64,000 nt of DNA from Microbacterium oxydans (GCF_900095745.1 NZ_FMIR01000019.1:620001-684000), one strand, 5' to 3'. Numbered from the stretch's first letter, positions 53,183-61,951 are shown. Program-made: numbers and translations. The notes: generated by a model from the letters alone, not told the origin.

Positions 53183-53746
53183 TCAGTAAGCCAGGCCGCG
53201 GGGCTCGGGGCCGAGACGCGCCGAACGGGGATGCGGGACCTCGAAGCCGTTCGCCTTGTACGCCTGGTAGTCGAAATCCTCGACCTCGTCATAGCCGATC
53301 AGGTGGTACTCGTAGAAGCCGTCCCACTCCTCGTAGTCGTCGCCGAGCGAGGACTCCAGGAAGGCATCCGCCATCGCCATCGCGAGGCGAGGACCGGTGT
53401 AGAAGGCTCCCATCGCGAGCAGATTGGCGTTGTTCGCGGTCGCGGCCCGTCGCGCCGAAGGAACGGTCTCGGCCACCGCGGCGTGCACGTGCGGCACCTT
53501 CGATGCCGCGATGTGGATACCCATGCCGCTACCGCAGAAGGCCAGCGCCTTGTCGTACTCCCGCTCCGCGATGCGGCTGCCCACCAGGAATCCGGCGCGG
53601 TGGTACATCGGCGCCTCGGACTCCACCGGGGTGAGGTCCTCGACCGTCCACCCTCGCTCCTCGAGATGCGCCTTCACGGCCTCCTTGAGTGCGAACCCGG
53701 CGAAGTCGGATCCGACCACCACCTGCTTGTCTGCCGCGCGCTTCAT
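53183..53746 (-). CDS. RpiB/LacA/LacB-family sugar isomerase
   Basis: The 187-residue protein opens VVVGSDFAGFALKEAVKAHL, as in RpiB, and has the active-site Cys in LAFCGSGMGIHIAASKV. In place of the usual His-containing segment of RpiB (typically HNDAN), it has ATANNANLLAMGAF. It is longer than classical RpiB (about 150 residues) owing to a Tyr/Asp/Glu-rich C-terminus (EWDGFYEYHLIGYDEVEDFDYQAYK). ATG 53746 follows AAGGAGATGCAGGA. In this operon it takes the slot of an aldose-ketose isomerase, perhaps for a free 6-deoxyhexose. Confidence 0.83.
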   Translation of the reverse strand: MKRAADKQVVVGSDFAGFALKEAVKAHLEERGWTVEDLTPVESEAPMYHRAGFLVGSRIAEREYDKALAFCGSGMGIHIAASKVPHVHAAVAETVPSARRAATANNANLLAMGAFYTGPRLAMAMADAFLESSLGDDYEEWDGFYEYHLIGYDEVEDFDYQAYKANGFEVPHPRSARLGPEPRGLAY

Positions 53747-53817
53747 TCCTGCATCTCCTTCTCCCGCTTCGATCTCATCGCCGGCGGAGCCGGCGTCTTC
53801 CTGCCCGATGGCGGCGC

Positions 53818-54651
53818 TCACTCCAGGCCGCTTCCTGCGGCGATCCCGCGGACGTACCACTTCTGCATCGCCAGGAAGACGATCAGCGCCGGGAGCATCC
53901 CGAGCGTCGCGCCGGCGAGACCCACCGCCGGCGACACGTAGGTGTAGGCCGACGCTCCGGCGATCGGCGCGAGCGCGACGTTGATGACGGCGAGGTCAGG
54001 ATCGGTCGCGACCACCTGCGGCCAGATGTACATGTTCCAGGCCGTGAGGAAAGTCAGCGAGCAGTACGTCGCGATGATCGGCTTGGCCAGCGGGAGGGTG
54101 ACCCACCAGAACACGCGGGGCCAGCTGGCTCCGTCGATCCGGGCGGCCTCGACGATCCCCGCCGGCAGCGAGGCGAAGAACTGCCGGAAGAGGATGACGG
54201 CGAAGGCGATCTGTCCGGCGATGGGGACGATGATGCCGGCGTAGCTCTCCAGCATCCCCAGTTGATATGTCACCACGAACGTCGGGATGAGCGTCAGGTT
54301 GCCCGGGATGAACATCGGCACGATGAGGATCGCCAGGATCGTCCCCGACCAGCGGAAGGGGATCAGTGCGAGCGCGAAGGCGACGGGTAGCGCGAGCAGC
54401 AGCTGCAGCAGGACGATCCCGATCGCGACGATGAACGAGTTCAGGATCGTCCGCGGGCTGAGGTACGCGAACGCTTGGATGTAGTTCTCCCAGTTCAGCC
54501 CGGCCGGGACGAACGTGGGGGGCAACGCGGACACCTCGGCCGGCGTCATGAAGGAGCGGGAGATCATGAACAGCAGCGGTGCCGCCATCACCAGCCCGCA
54601 GACGAGCATCAGGGTCAGCCGCGCGGCGACCGCCGACTTCTTGGTCTTCAT
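53818..54651 (-). CDS. carbohydrate ABC transporter permease, MalG type
   Basis: The 277-residue protein has six membrane segments and the EAA loop EAARIDGASWPRVFWWVTLPL that contacts the ATPase. The N-terminus KKSAVAARLTLMLVCGLVMAAP and the periplasmic loop SFMTPAEVSALPPTFVP are typical of the CUT1 MalG group. It overlaps the MalF-type permease by 4 bp. No ATPase gene is encoded in the operon, so a shared MsiK-like ATPase elsewhere is expected, as usual in Actinobacteria. Confidence 0.93.
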   Translation of the reverse strand: MKTKKSAVAARLTLMLVCGLVMAAPLLFMISRSFMTPAEVSALPPTFVPAGLNWENYIQAFAYLSPRTILNSFIVAIGIVLLQLLLALPVAFALALIPFRWSGTILAILIVPMFIPGNLTLIPTFVVTYQLGMLESYAGIIVPIAGQIAFAVILFRQFFASLPAGIVEAARIDGASWPRVFWWVTLPLAKPIIATYCSLTFLTAWNMYIWPQVVATDPDLAVINVALAPIAGASAYTYVSPAVGLAGATLGMLPALIVFLAMQKWYVRGIAAGSGLE

Positions 54652-55577
54652 CGGGCGGACCTCGTTCCCTTCATGACGGCGCGACCGATGAGGAACACGA
54701 CGACGATGAGCACGAGCTGGAACATCGCCAGCGCGCTCGCATAGCCGATGTCCCTCCGCTCGAAGGCGATCTTGTACGAATAGAGGGCGAGCGAGGTCGT
54801 CTCCCCCAGCGGTCCGCCATCCGTCATCAGCAAGGCGTACTCGAGCGTGCCGCTGAGGAAGGTGAGGAGCATGAGGATGGCGACGACCATCGTCGTGGGC
54901 GTCACACTGGGCCAGGTGATGCTCCACAGCTTCCGCCACCGCCCGGCGCCGTCGAGGGCTGCCGCATCGAAGAGGTCTTCCGGGATCTTCTGGATCGCCG
55001 CGATGTAGAGGATGGTCACGATGGGCAGGGAGCTCCAGATCAGCACGACCACGAGCGCGGGGCGGGCGAGCATGGGATCGCTCAGCCAGTTCGGTCCCTC
55101 GATCCCCACCGTGGCGAGGAGTTGATTGATCAGTCCGGATCGCTGGTTGTAGATCGAGGACCACAACACCGCGGCCACCGCGCTCGAGGCGACCATGGGG
55201 GCGAAGTACAGGGTGCGGATGACGCCCGCTGCAGGCACCTGCGCGCTGGCGATCACTCCCAGCACGAAGCCCCCGAGCACCGTGGGGATGACCCCCATCA
55301 CGACGAACAGCACCGACACGAGAGCGGAGTGCCACATGTAGGGATCCCCGAAGAGCCTTGTCACGTTCTTCATGCCCACGAAGGTCGGGGCGGAGAAGAG
55401 GTTCCAGTCGAAGAAGCTCAACGCGAGTCCGCCGATCGCGGGGACGATCACGAAGAGGACGAAGGCGAAGAGTCCGGGGGCGATGAACAGGGTGGCGGCG
55501 AGGGCGTCCCCCCGTCGCCCCCTGGCGCGGCGCGCCGGGGACGAGGGGGTTCGAGCAGCCTGCAGGGTGTGGGTCAC
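54648..55577 (-). CDS. carbohydrate ABC transporter permease, MalF type
   Basis: The 309-residue protein has a basic N-terminal tail, six predicted membrane helices and the EAA loop (DAAALDGAGRWRKLWSITWP). YFAPMVASSAVAAVLWSSIYN and MTDGGPLGETTSLALYSYK match CUT1 MalF permeases. GTG 55577 is chosen because CCGGAG lies 4 nt upstream; the upstream open frame would cross the hairpin at 55625-55656. It forms the importer with the MalG-type permease and the binding protein. Confidence 0.93.
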   Translation of the reverse strand: MTHTLQAARTPSSPARRARGRRGDALAATLFIAPGLFAFVLFVIVPAIGGLALSFFDWNLFSAPTFVGMKNVTRLFGDPYMWHSALVSVLFVVMGVIPTVLGGFVLGVIASAQVPAAGVIRTLYFAPMVASSAVAAVLWSSIYNQRSGLINQLLATVGIEGPNWLSDPMLARPALVVVLIWSSLPIVTILYIAAIQKIPEDLFDAAALDGAGRWRKLWSITWPSVTPTTMVVAILMLLTFLSGTLEYALLMTDGGPLGETTSLALYSYKIAFERRDIGYASALAMFQLVLIVVVFLIGRAVMKGTRSAR

Positions 55578-55624
55578 GATCTCCGGCTCCGGGTCGGCGG
55601 GGGTCTGTTTCGGCGTCGATTCAC

Positions 55625-55656
55625 GGATCGGACGGTCGCGCACGACCGTCCGATCC
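55625..55656 (-). terminator. intra-operon hairpin after the binding-protein gene
   Basis: GGATCGGACGGTCG pairs exactly with CGACCGTCCGATCC around CGCA (14-bp stem). It lies 9 bp after the binding-protein stop and 48 bp before the permease GTG. There is no T-run. Such hairpins protect the 3' end of the binding-protein mRNA or partly terminate, giving more binding protein than permease. Confidence 0.75.
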
Positions 55657-55665
55657 GCTGGCCGA

Positions 55666-56991
55666 TCAGCCCGCTTCGGCGAGAGCGGCACGGACCTCGT
55701 CCGCGGCTTTCCCGAACGCCTCTTCGACGCTGACGCCGTTGAGCACCACCTCTTGGACCGCGCGCTTGGTGGCGTCGGTCATCACGCTTCCGGCGCTGCC
55801 GGGGAGGGCGACCAGCAGGGTCGCATCCTTGGCGGTCTGGGCGAAGACGCTCATGTTCGCGGGAACGTCGACGTCCTGCCAGCTTCCGGTCTCGAGACCG
55901 TCGACGGTGGGCGGGATGATGCCACCGGCATCCGGCTGCTGCGCCAGTGCCATCCCTCCGTCTGTGCTGTAGAACCACTCCATGAACGCCCACGCTGCAT
56001 CCTGATTCGCGCTCGTGCTCGAGACCGAGAGGCCGTACGAGCCTCCGCCCGACGGGTGCGTGCCGTCGATGGACGGAACCTCCGTGACGTCCCAGTCGAC
56101 GTCCTTGAGCGTCTCGCGGAAGCCCGCGATGTTGGCCCGGGAGGTGATACCCATCGCCACCTTCCCCGAGGAGAAGTCGTAGGCCGGATCACCGCCGGTG
56201 GACGTGTAGCCGCCGGAGCCCGTGCCGTAGAAGGCGATCATCGACTTCCACGCCTCGATGGCCTCCGGTGAGTCGATGTCGACGTCGTTCGTCTCCGGGT
56301 CGTAGACCTTCGCACCGTGGGCGACGAGGACGGGGCCCCATTCGACGATCCCCGAGCCGTCCGCGCCCGGAGGCACGGTGCCGAAGATGCTCCCGCCCGA
56401 CTTGGTCTGGATCTCGGTGGCGACCCGGAGGAAGTCGTCCCACGTCCAGGTCTCGTCAGGGAGCTCATCCACCCCGGCTTCCTCGAAGAGCGTCTTGTTG
56501 TAGACGAGCGCCGTGGAGTCGGCACTGACCGGTAGCCCCGTGATCTGGTCCGGGGTCTCCATCGGACGGTACTGGCCGAGGAACTGCGGGAGGAAGAAGT
56601 CCTCCTCGAGCCCCTCGCCGTCGTTGAGCCGATCCGCGATGTCGAGCGAGACACCGTTGGTCGCGAACTCGTTCGCGGCGAAGTCCACGTTGAAGAAGAT
56701 GTCGGGGAGCTTCTTGCTGATGAGCTGGGTGGCGAGAATCTGCGAGTACTTGCTGAAGTCCTCGCTGACCCCGATCACCTTCACCTTCCGGTCGGGGAAC
56801 TCCTTCGTGTAGGCCTCCGCGTACTGCTCGAACTGACCGAGCAGCGGCGAGAAGGTGCCGATCGTGATCTCGCTGCCGTCGACCTCGCCCGCACCGCCAC
56901 CCGGGGTCGCGGCGCTGCAGCCGGCGAGTGCGAAGATCCCCACAGTGACGGTTACAGCCGTGAGCCGTCGTGCCGTGATGCCAAACGTCAT
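55666..56991 (-). CDS. extracellular sugar-binding lipoprotein of the ABC importer
   Basis: The 441-residue protein has a lipoprotein signal (ARRLTAVTVTVGIFALAGC, lipobox FALAGC), then the SBP_bac_1 fold: ITIGTFSPLLGQFEQYAEAY, KKLPDIFFNVDFAANEF, NKTLFEEAGVDELPDETWTWDDFL and AAWAFMEWFYSTDGG. It should bind a glycan oligosaccharide. ATG 56991 follows AAGGACCAGAACA. It is the first gene of the operon and lies 40 bp from the nearer LacI-type operator. Confidence 0.93.
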   Translation of the reverse strand: MTFGITARRLTAVTVTVGIFALAGCSAATPGGGAGEVDGSEITIGTFSPLLGQFEQYAEAYTKEFPDRKVKVIGVSEDFSKYSQILATQLISKKLPDIFFNVDFAANEFATNGVSLDIADRLNDGEGLEEDFFLPQFLGQYRPMETPDQITGLPVSADSTALVYNKTLFEEAGVDELPDETWTWDDFLRVATEIQTKSGGSIFGTVPPGADGSGIVEWGPVLVAHGAKVYDPETNDVDIDSPEAIEAWKSMIAFYGTGSGGYTSTGGDPAYDFSSGKVAMGITSRANIAGFRETLKDVDWDVTEVPSIDGTHPSGGGSYGLSVSSTSANQDAAWAFMEWFYSTDGGMALAQQPDAGGIIPPTVDGLETGSWQDVDVPANMSVFAQTAKDATLLVALPGSAGSVMTDATKRAVQEVVLNGVSVEEAFGKAADEVRAALAEAG

Positions 56992-57030
56992 TGTTCTGGT
57001 CCTTGTCTCTTGGACGACATCGGTCCGCAA

Positions 57031-57089
57031 TTTGACCGGTCCATTTTGTCGTTGCAGTGACTATCTCCTGCCGAGTGTGGGCGTGTCAA
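57031..57089 (-). promoter_or_regulatory. promoter and operator of the rhamnose-glycan operon
   Basis: On the minus strand TTGACA (57089-57084) and GATAGT (57065-57060) are 18 bp apart. The operator TTTGACCGGTCCA (57031-57043, plus strand), with the self-complementary GACCGGTC core, lies about 10 bp after the predicted transcription start, so a bound repressor would block elongation. Confidence 0.75.
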
Positions 57090-57157
57090 GAGTCAGGACT
57101 ATCCGGTTTTGCAACCGTGCGTGCAGCTCCACCGCCACGGTTCCCGCGCCTGACACG

Positions 57158-57211
57158 TTGACGATGGTCCGGCACTGCCGTACTCTGACGTGAACACATT
57201 GAACCGGTCCA
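57158..57211 (+). promoter_or_regulatory. promoter and operator of the LacI regulator gene
   Basis: TTGACG (57158-57163) and TACTCT (57181-57186) are 17 bp apart. The operator TTGAACCGGTCCA (57199-57211) follows just after the start site. It matches the site in front of the glycan operon at 11 of 13 positions, so one protein probably controls both directions. Confidence 0.75.
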
Positions 57212-57288
57212 CATTCAGCGCACGTGTCCGTGCCCTCTCGTAGCCCGGCGCACGCCACTCGACCTGGCCTCGGCCGGACAGGATCTCG

Positions 57289-58317
57289 ATGCAGTCAGAG
57301 CAGGCTCGACCACCGCGCGAACGTCGGGGTGTGACGGTTCGCGATGTGGCGCGACTGGCCGGGGTGTCGCATGGCACCGTGAGCAACGTGCTCAATCGTC
57401 CCGATCGGGTGGCTGTCGATACCCGCGAACGAGTCGAGGAGGCGATGCGCCTGCTCGCCTTCGTGCCGAACGGCGCGGCACGAGACCTCGCCGTGGGCAG
57501 GTCGCGATCGATCGGCCTGGTGCTGCTCGATCTGGAGAACCCCTTCTTCCTCGAGGTGGCGCGCGGGGTGGAAGACACCGCCAGCGAAGCCGGCTACGTC
57601 GTGATGCTGTTCAACTCCGCCAACTCCATGGAACGGGAGACCCGCGCTCTGGGCGCTCTTGAGGCTCACCGTGTGAGCGGGGTGCTGATGAGCCCCGTCG
57701 CTCGAGTGTCCGACAACCTGAGCCGGCTTCGCGACCAGGGCACGCACATCGTGTTCCTGGATCGCCGCGCTCCCCGCACACAGTCGTGCTCCGTCGCCGT
57801 CGACGACCACCATGGCGCCGCCGAGGCAATGAGGCACCTCCTCGCTGGCGGCCACACGCGCGTGGCGTTCGCGTGCGGCGCCAGCCACGTCCGCCAGCAT
57901 CAGTCGCGTCTGAGCGGCATACGCTCGGCCGCATCCGCAGCCGGCCTGGACCCTGGCGAGATCGCTGTCTACCGCGAGGAGATCTCGGTCGCCGGCGGCG
58001 AGCGTGCTGCCGAACGCATCCTCGCTGCCGGCGACCTCCCGACTGCCGTGGTCTGCGCGAACGACCAGCTGGCCCTCGGAGTGGAGCGGACGATGATGGC
58101 GCACGGACTGCGCGTCCCCGAGGACATCGCGATCGTGGGATACGACAACGTCGACCTCGCCTCGCACGCGAACGTTCCGATCACCAGCGTGAGCCAACCG
58201 ATGTATGAGATGGGAAAGGCCGCCACGCGGCTGCTCATCGACGAGATGGAGAACGAGGAGCACGTGCACGAGCAGGTGCTCTACACGCCCACGCTGATCA
58301 CCCGCGCGAGCTCCTGA
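57289..58317 (+). CDS. LacI-family regulator of the rhamnose-glycan operon
   Basis: The 342-residue protein has the LacI helix-turn-helix VRDVARLAGVSHGTVSNVLN near residues 16-35, the hinge FVPNGAARDLAVGRSRSIG, and a periplasmic-binding-protein-like effector domain with the dimer segment VPEDIAIVGYDNVDLA. The ATG follows AGGATCTCG; GTG 57331 would also keep the helix-turn-helix. It is divergent from the ABC importer, and matched operators lie at 57031 and 57199, supporting autoregulation and repression of the operon until an oligosaccharide or its product binds. Confidence 0.93.
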   Translation: MQSEQARPPRERRGVTVRDVARLAGVSHGTVSNVLNRPDRVAVDTRERVEEAMRLLAFVPNGAARDLAVGRSRSIGLVLLDLENPFFLEVARGVEDTASEAGYVVMLFNSANSMERETRALGALEAHRVSGVLMSPVARVSDNLSRLRDQGTHIVFLDRRAPRTQSCSVAVDDHHGAAEAMRHLLAGGHTRVAFACGASHVRQHQSRLSGIRSAASAAGLDPGEIAVYREEISVAGGERAAERILAAGDLPTAVVCANDQLALGVERTMMAHGLRVPEDIAIVGYDNVDLASHANVPITSVSQPMYEMGKAATRLLIDEMENEEHVHEQVLYTPTLITRASS

Positions 58318-58355
58318 CCACCGAGTCGGACGCGCTTCGACGGGAGACCTGACGG

Positions 58356-59279
58356 TCACCCGGGGCCATCGCTCGCCGCCGCGAGCAACGGCACCACGAC
58401 GTCGCTGACCGGTGTCGCGATGCCGTAGGTCCGACCGAGGCGGCGGACGACGCCGTTGCGGATGTCCCACTCGAGCGGTCGACCGGCTTCCCGATCGGTG
58501 AGGATCGACGTTCCCATATCGGCGGGGAAGCTCTGGAAGGTCTGGAGGATCTCGGCCGTCACTTCGTCACCCAACACGGCGCCGTCGGCACGGGCCACCG
58601 CCAGGCACTCCCCCAAGTACGACTCGGCCAGTTCAGCGATGTCGTCGCGGGCGAACATGCCCGCTCGCCGCCCCGCGAGGACCATGAGTCCGGCGACGGC
58701 GTTCTGCAGGAGTTTGCGCCAGGCGACAGTGGCGAAGTCGGTGGTCAGCTCGACCGCACAACGGCTTCCACGAAGGGCTTCGCGCACCCGGTGGGCGCCG
58801 GGAGCATCGGGCAGGGTCAGGCGCGCATCACTCCTCAGCCACACCGAGCCATCCGCCTGAGCCTGCGCGGGGAACCACACCACCGCGGGTACCACCGGGC
58901 TCCCGGGGGTGTGCGGGGCGACGGCCGCCGTCTGCTCGATGCCGTTCTGTAGAACACAGACCACGGTGTCCGGGCGACACAGAGCCGACAGCCACGGCGC
59001 CGCCGCGTCGACCTGCGTCGCCTTCACGGCCAGGAAGACGACATCGACGGTCGTCACGACGTGCGCAGGGTCGGTCAGCACGGGGCCCGGGACGATCACC
59101 GTATCGTCGCTGCGCCGCAGCTCCAGCTGGTCTCGCGCGGTCCGGCCGCAGAGAATCGGCGTGCGTCCCGCCTCGTGAAGTGCGGCCGCGACGGTGGTCC
59201 CGATCGCCCCCGGCCCCACGACGGCAACCGTCTTCACCCCGGGTGTCGCCGCCCGTTCCCGATCGCTGAGCTGTTCCAC
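58356..59279 (-). CDS. 2-dehydropantoate 2-reductase (ketopantoate reductase)-like protein
   Basis: The 307-residue protein has the NADPH loop VKTVAVVGPGAIGTTVAAAL near residue 15, the conserved FLAVKATQVDAA and LQNGIEQ, the catalytic Lys in TDFATVAWRKLLQNAVAG, and the late Glu/Asp region. The family makes pantoate for coenzyme A, but many paralogues reduce other 2-oxo acids. Its position beside sugar-acid genes makes another substrate possible. GTG 59279 lies 7 nt after TAGCGT on the minus strand, which favours a leaderless start over GTG 59288. Confidence 0.85.
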   Translation of the reverse strand: MEQLSDRERAATPGVKTVAVVGPGAIGTTVAAALHEAGRTPILCGRTARDQLELRRSDDTVIVPGPVLTDPAHVVTTVDVVFLAVKATQVDAAAPWLSALCRPDTVVCVLQNGIEQTAAVAPHTPGSPVVPAVVWFPAQAQADGSVWLRSDARLTLPDAPGAHRVREALRGSRCAVELTTDFATVAWRKLLQNAVAGLMVLAGRRAGMFARDDIAELAESYLGECLAVARADGAVLGDEVTAEILQTFQSFPADMGTSILTDREAGRPLEWDIRNGVVRRLGRTYGIATPVSDVVVPLLAAASDGPG

Positions 59280-59360
59280 GAAAATCACGCTACTGCACCC
59301 CGGTGACGTGGCGGAGCGCGCTCACGACGGGTCGGGCGAATGCCTCAGCGGCCGCGCCGG

Positions 59361-60320
59361 TCAGCGGGGTGCTGCGGTCGAGGCGCGGACGATCAGCTCG
59401 GAGGCGAGGGGTGGGATGTCTCCGAGTTCCGTACCCGAGATCGTCTTCAGCAGAAGGTCGACCGCCAGGGCACCGCATCGCTCGATGGGCATGCGCACGG
59501 TGGTCAGTCCGGGCGTGACCGCACCGGCGAGATCGATGTCATCGATCCCGACGATGCTGATGTCCGACGGGCAGTGCCTTCCCAGCTCGGACATCCCCGC
59601 CTCGATACCGAGCGCGACGAGGTCGTTGTAGGCGATGACCGCCGTGGCGCCGCTGGCGGCGGCGAGAGCCGCAGCGGCCCGGCCACCCTGGATGGAGGCT
59701 GCTTGATGACTGAGACGTGTGAGGCGGGTGCCGTGGCGCTCACAGGCCGCAGCAATGGTCTCGAATCGGCGGGCGTCGGCCCAGGAACCGCGTGGACCCG
59801 AGGCATACGCGATGTGATCGTGCCCGAGCGCGACGAGGTGTTCGATCGCCTGGGCGGGTCCGTGCTCGGTGTCCATGAGCACGCACGCGATGCCGTCGAT
59901 CTGGCGGTTCACGACGACGACGGGCACATCGCGGACCAGGTCGAGCACGTCGGCGTCGGGCAGTCGCGGAGAGCACAGCAGCATCCCGTCGAGCTTGCGG
60001 GCCTGCTCGATCTGCTCATGCTCGCGCCGACGGTCTTCGTCGGCGTCGAAGAGCACGATGCGGTGGCGACCGTGCCATGCCTGCCCCTGGATGGCTTTGA
60101 GCAGCATGCCGTAGACCGGGTTGGCGACATCGGGGACGACGACGCCGAACGTGCGGGTGGCGGTTCCCGCCTGCGTGGTGGCATAGCCCAGCTCGGCTGC
60201 GGCTTCGAGCACACGTTCGCGGGTGGTCGGCGCGAGCCGGTCGGGCTCACCGAATGCGCGGGATGCGGTGGCGATGGAGACGCCGGCGCGCCGTGCCACG
60301 TCCGTCAATGTCGCTGCCAC
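59361..60320 (-). CDS. LacI-family regulator of the sugar-acid operon
   Basis: The 319-residue protein has the helix-turn-helix TLTDVARRAGVSIATASRAFG at its N-terminus, the hinge LGYATTQAGTATRTFGVV, and a LacI effector domain (DISIVGIDDIDLAGAVTPGL). GTG 60320 is set by GGGGGAGG 5 nt upstream. It diverges from the mannitol dehydrogenase-like gene, and the 92-bp region between them contains a -35/-10 pair for each gene and one perfect palindrome at 60384-60395, the likely operator. Confidence 0.92.
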   Translation of the reverse strand: MAATLTDVARRAGVSIATASRAFGEPDRLAPTTRERVLEAAAELGYATTQAGTATRTFGVVVPDVANPVYGMLLKAIQGQAWHGRHRIVLFDADEDRRREHEQIEQARKLDGMLLCSPRLPDADVLDLVRDVPVVVVNRQIDGIACVLMDTEHGPAQAIEHLVALGHDHIAYASGPRGSWADARRFETIAAACERHGTRLTRLSHQAASIQGGRAAAALAAASGATAVIAYNDLVALGIEAGMSELGRHCPSDISIVGIDDIDLAGAVTPGLTTVRMPIERCGALAVDLLLKTISGTELGDIPPLASELIVRASTAAPR

Positions 60321-60376
60321 ATCGCCTCCCCCGTTTCTCCGCAATCCTAGATCATCACTCCCGATCATGTAATGAC

Positions 60377-60412
60377 TTGACAAGTTTGTACAAACCATTC
60401 ACACTGCTTTAC
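60377..60412 (+). promoter_or_regulatory. leaderless promoter with embedded palindromic operator
   Basis: TTGACA (60377-60382) and CACACT (60400-60405) are 17 bp apart, and the ATG begins 7 nt after the -10 box. The spacer holds the perfect 12-bp palindrome GTTTGTACAAAC (60384-60395). On the minus strand TTACAT (60372-60367) and TAGGAT (60349-60344), 17 bp apart, would drive the LacI gene. Confidence 0.75.
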
Positions 60413-61951
60413 ATGACGATCAACGCCGATCTGCGGATCCTGAGCCGGGCCGAATCCACGGCCGCCGTTCCGCTGGTCTCCCCCGCGGGTGCGGGCATCC
60501 TTCACCTCGGTCTCGGCAGCTTCCACCGGGCACACCAGGCCGTCTACACCGCCGCCGCGCTCCAGGCCTCAGGCGGCGACTGGGGCATCATCGGGGTCGC
60601 CTCGCGGACACGCTCGATCGTCGACGCCCTGCACGCCCAGGACTTCCTCTACTCCGTCGCCACCATCGCGCCCGGCAGCACCTCGCTCATGATCCCTGGG
60701 GTGCACACCGACGCGTTCGTCGGCGCCGAGCAGCCCGAGCGCGTCGTCGCGCAGATCGCCGACCCCGGCATCCGCATCGTGACCCTCACGGTCACCGAGA
60801 ACGGCTACAGCTACTCCCCCGCGACGCAGCACCTCGACCTCGACGACGAGACCGTGCGAGCCGACCTTCGAGGCGGCGCACCCCGCTCGACGATCGGACA
60901 GCTCGCCCGCGGCCTCCAGGCCCGTGCCTCCGCCGGCGGAGCCCCGATCACGATCCTCAGCTGCGACAACCTGTCGGCCAACGGCGCCCACACCGAGAAG
61001 CTCGTCCGCGAGTTCCTGCATGAGCTGCCCGGCTCCGAGGGTGCGGACGCCCTGGCTTTCCTCGGCCGTGCGGTGTCGTTCCCCTCGAGCATGGTCGACC
61101 GGATCGTGCCCGCGACCACCACCGAGATGCGCACCCGCGTCAGCGCGCTGCTCGGTGTCCGCGACGACATCCCCGTGCCGGCCGAGCCCTTCACGATGTG
61201 GGCGATCGAGGACCGCTTCGCCGGGGGACGCCCGGCCTGGGAGGCGGGCGGCGCGGTGTTCACGGACGAGGTCGGACGCTACGAGCAGATGAAGGTGCGA
61301 CTCCTCAACGGCACCCACTCGCTCATCGCCTACCTCGGCGCTCTCAGCGGTGTCGGCACGATCCCCGAGGCCATCGGGCTCGACGGCATCGAGAGCGCCG
61401 CCCGCGCGGTGCTGCGCGACGAGTACGAGCCGTCGATCGAGGTCCCGTCCGGCGTCGATATCCGCGCCTACGAGAGCGAACTCTTCGAACGGTGGGCCAA
61501 CAGCGCCCTGGGTCACCGCACGAGCCAGGTCGGCACCGACGGCTCGGTCAAACTGCGCCAGCGCATCCCCGAGCCCGCACTTCTCGTCCTGCGTGATGGC
61601 GGGATGCCGCACCTGATCGCCCTGACCGTCGCCGGCTACCTGTCGTGCATCGCCCCGCTGCCCGGATTCGACCCCGGTCTGCACGCTGCGGCGATGACCG
61701 ACGGCGCCCGCGAGCGCCTCGCCGGATTCGCGGCGACCGCCCGCAACGGCCGCGAGCTCGCGCAGCGCGTGATCGGCGAGCTGCACCTGTTCGGTGCTGA
61801 ACTCGGATCGCAGGATGGGTTCATCGCCCGCGTCGGCGAGCTCGTCGACATCATCCAGCGTCGCGGCGTCGGTGCCGCGATCGACGATGCCGTCTCGTCA
61901 TCCCGGACCACCACATCATCACGCACCAGCGCAGAGGAGTTGCAGCCATGA
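60413..61951 (+). CDS. mannitol dehydrogenase / fructuronate reductase family protein
   Basis: The 512-residue polyol dehydrogenase opens with the NAD-binding stretch GILHLGLGSFHRAHQAVY and continues with TLTVTENGYSY, FPSSMVDRIVPATT and the catalytic Lys region MKVRLLNGTHSLIAYLG. Family members interconvert mannitol and fructose, mannonate and fructuronate, or related pairs. The idonate-type dehydrogenase and sugar-acid transporter downstream favour a hexonate substrate. The mRNA is probably leaderless. The stop overlaps the next ATG (ATGA). Confidence 0.9.
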   Translation: MTINADLRILSRAESTAAVPLVSPAGAGILHLGLGSFHRAHQAVYTAAALQASGGDWGIIGVASRTRSIVDALHAQDFLYSVATIAPGSTSLMIPGVHTDAFVGAEQPERVVAQIADPGIRIVTLTVTENGYSYSPATQHLDLDDETVRADLRGGAPRSTIGQLARGLQARASAGGAPITILSCDNLSANGAHTEKLVREFLHELPGSEGADALAFLGRAVSFPSSMVDRIVPATTTEMRTRVSALLGVRDDIPVPAEPFTMWAIEDRFAGGRPAWEAGGAVFTDEVGRYEQMKVRLLNGTHSLIAYLGALSGVGTIPEAIGLDGIESAARAVLRDEYEPSIEVPSGVDIRAYESELFERWANSALGHRTSQVGTDGSVKLRQRIPEPALLVLRDGGMPHLIALTVAGYLSCIAPLPGFDPGLHAAAMTDGARERLAGFAATARNGRELAQRVIGELHLFGAELGSQDGFIARVGELVDIIQRRGVGAAIDDAVSSSRTTTSSRTSAEELQP

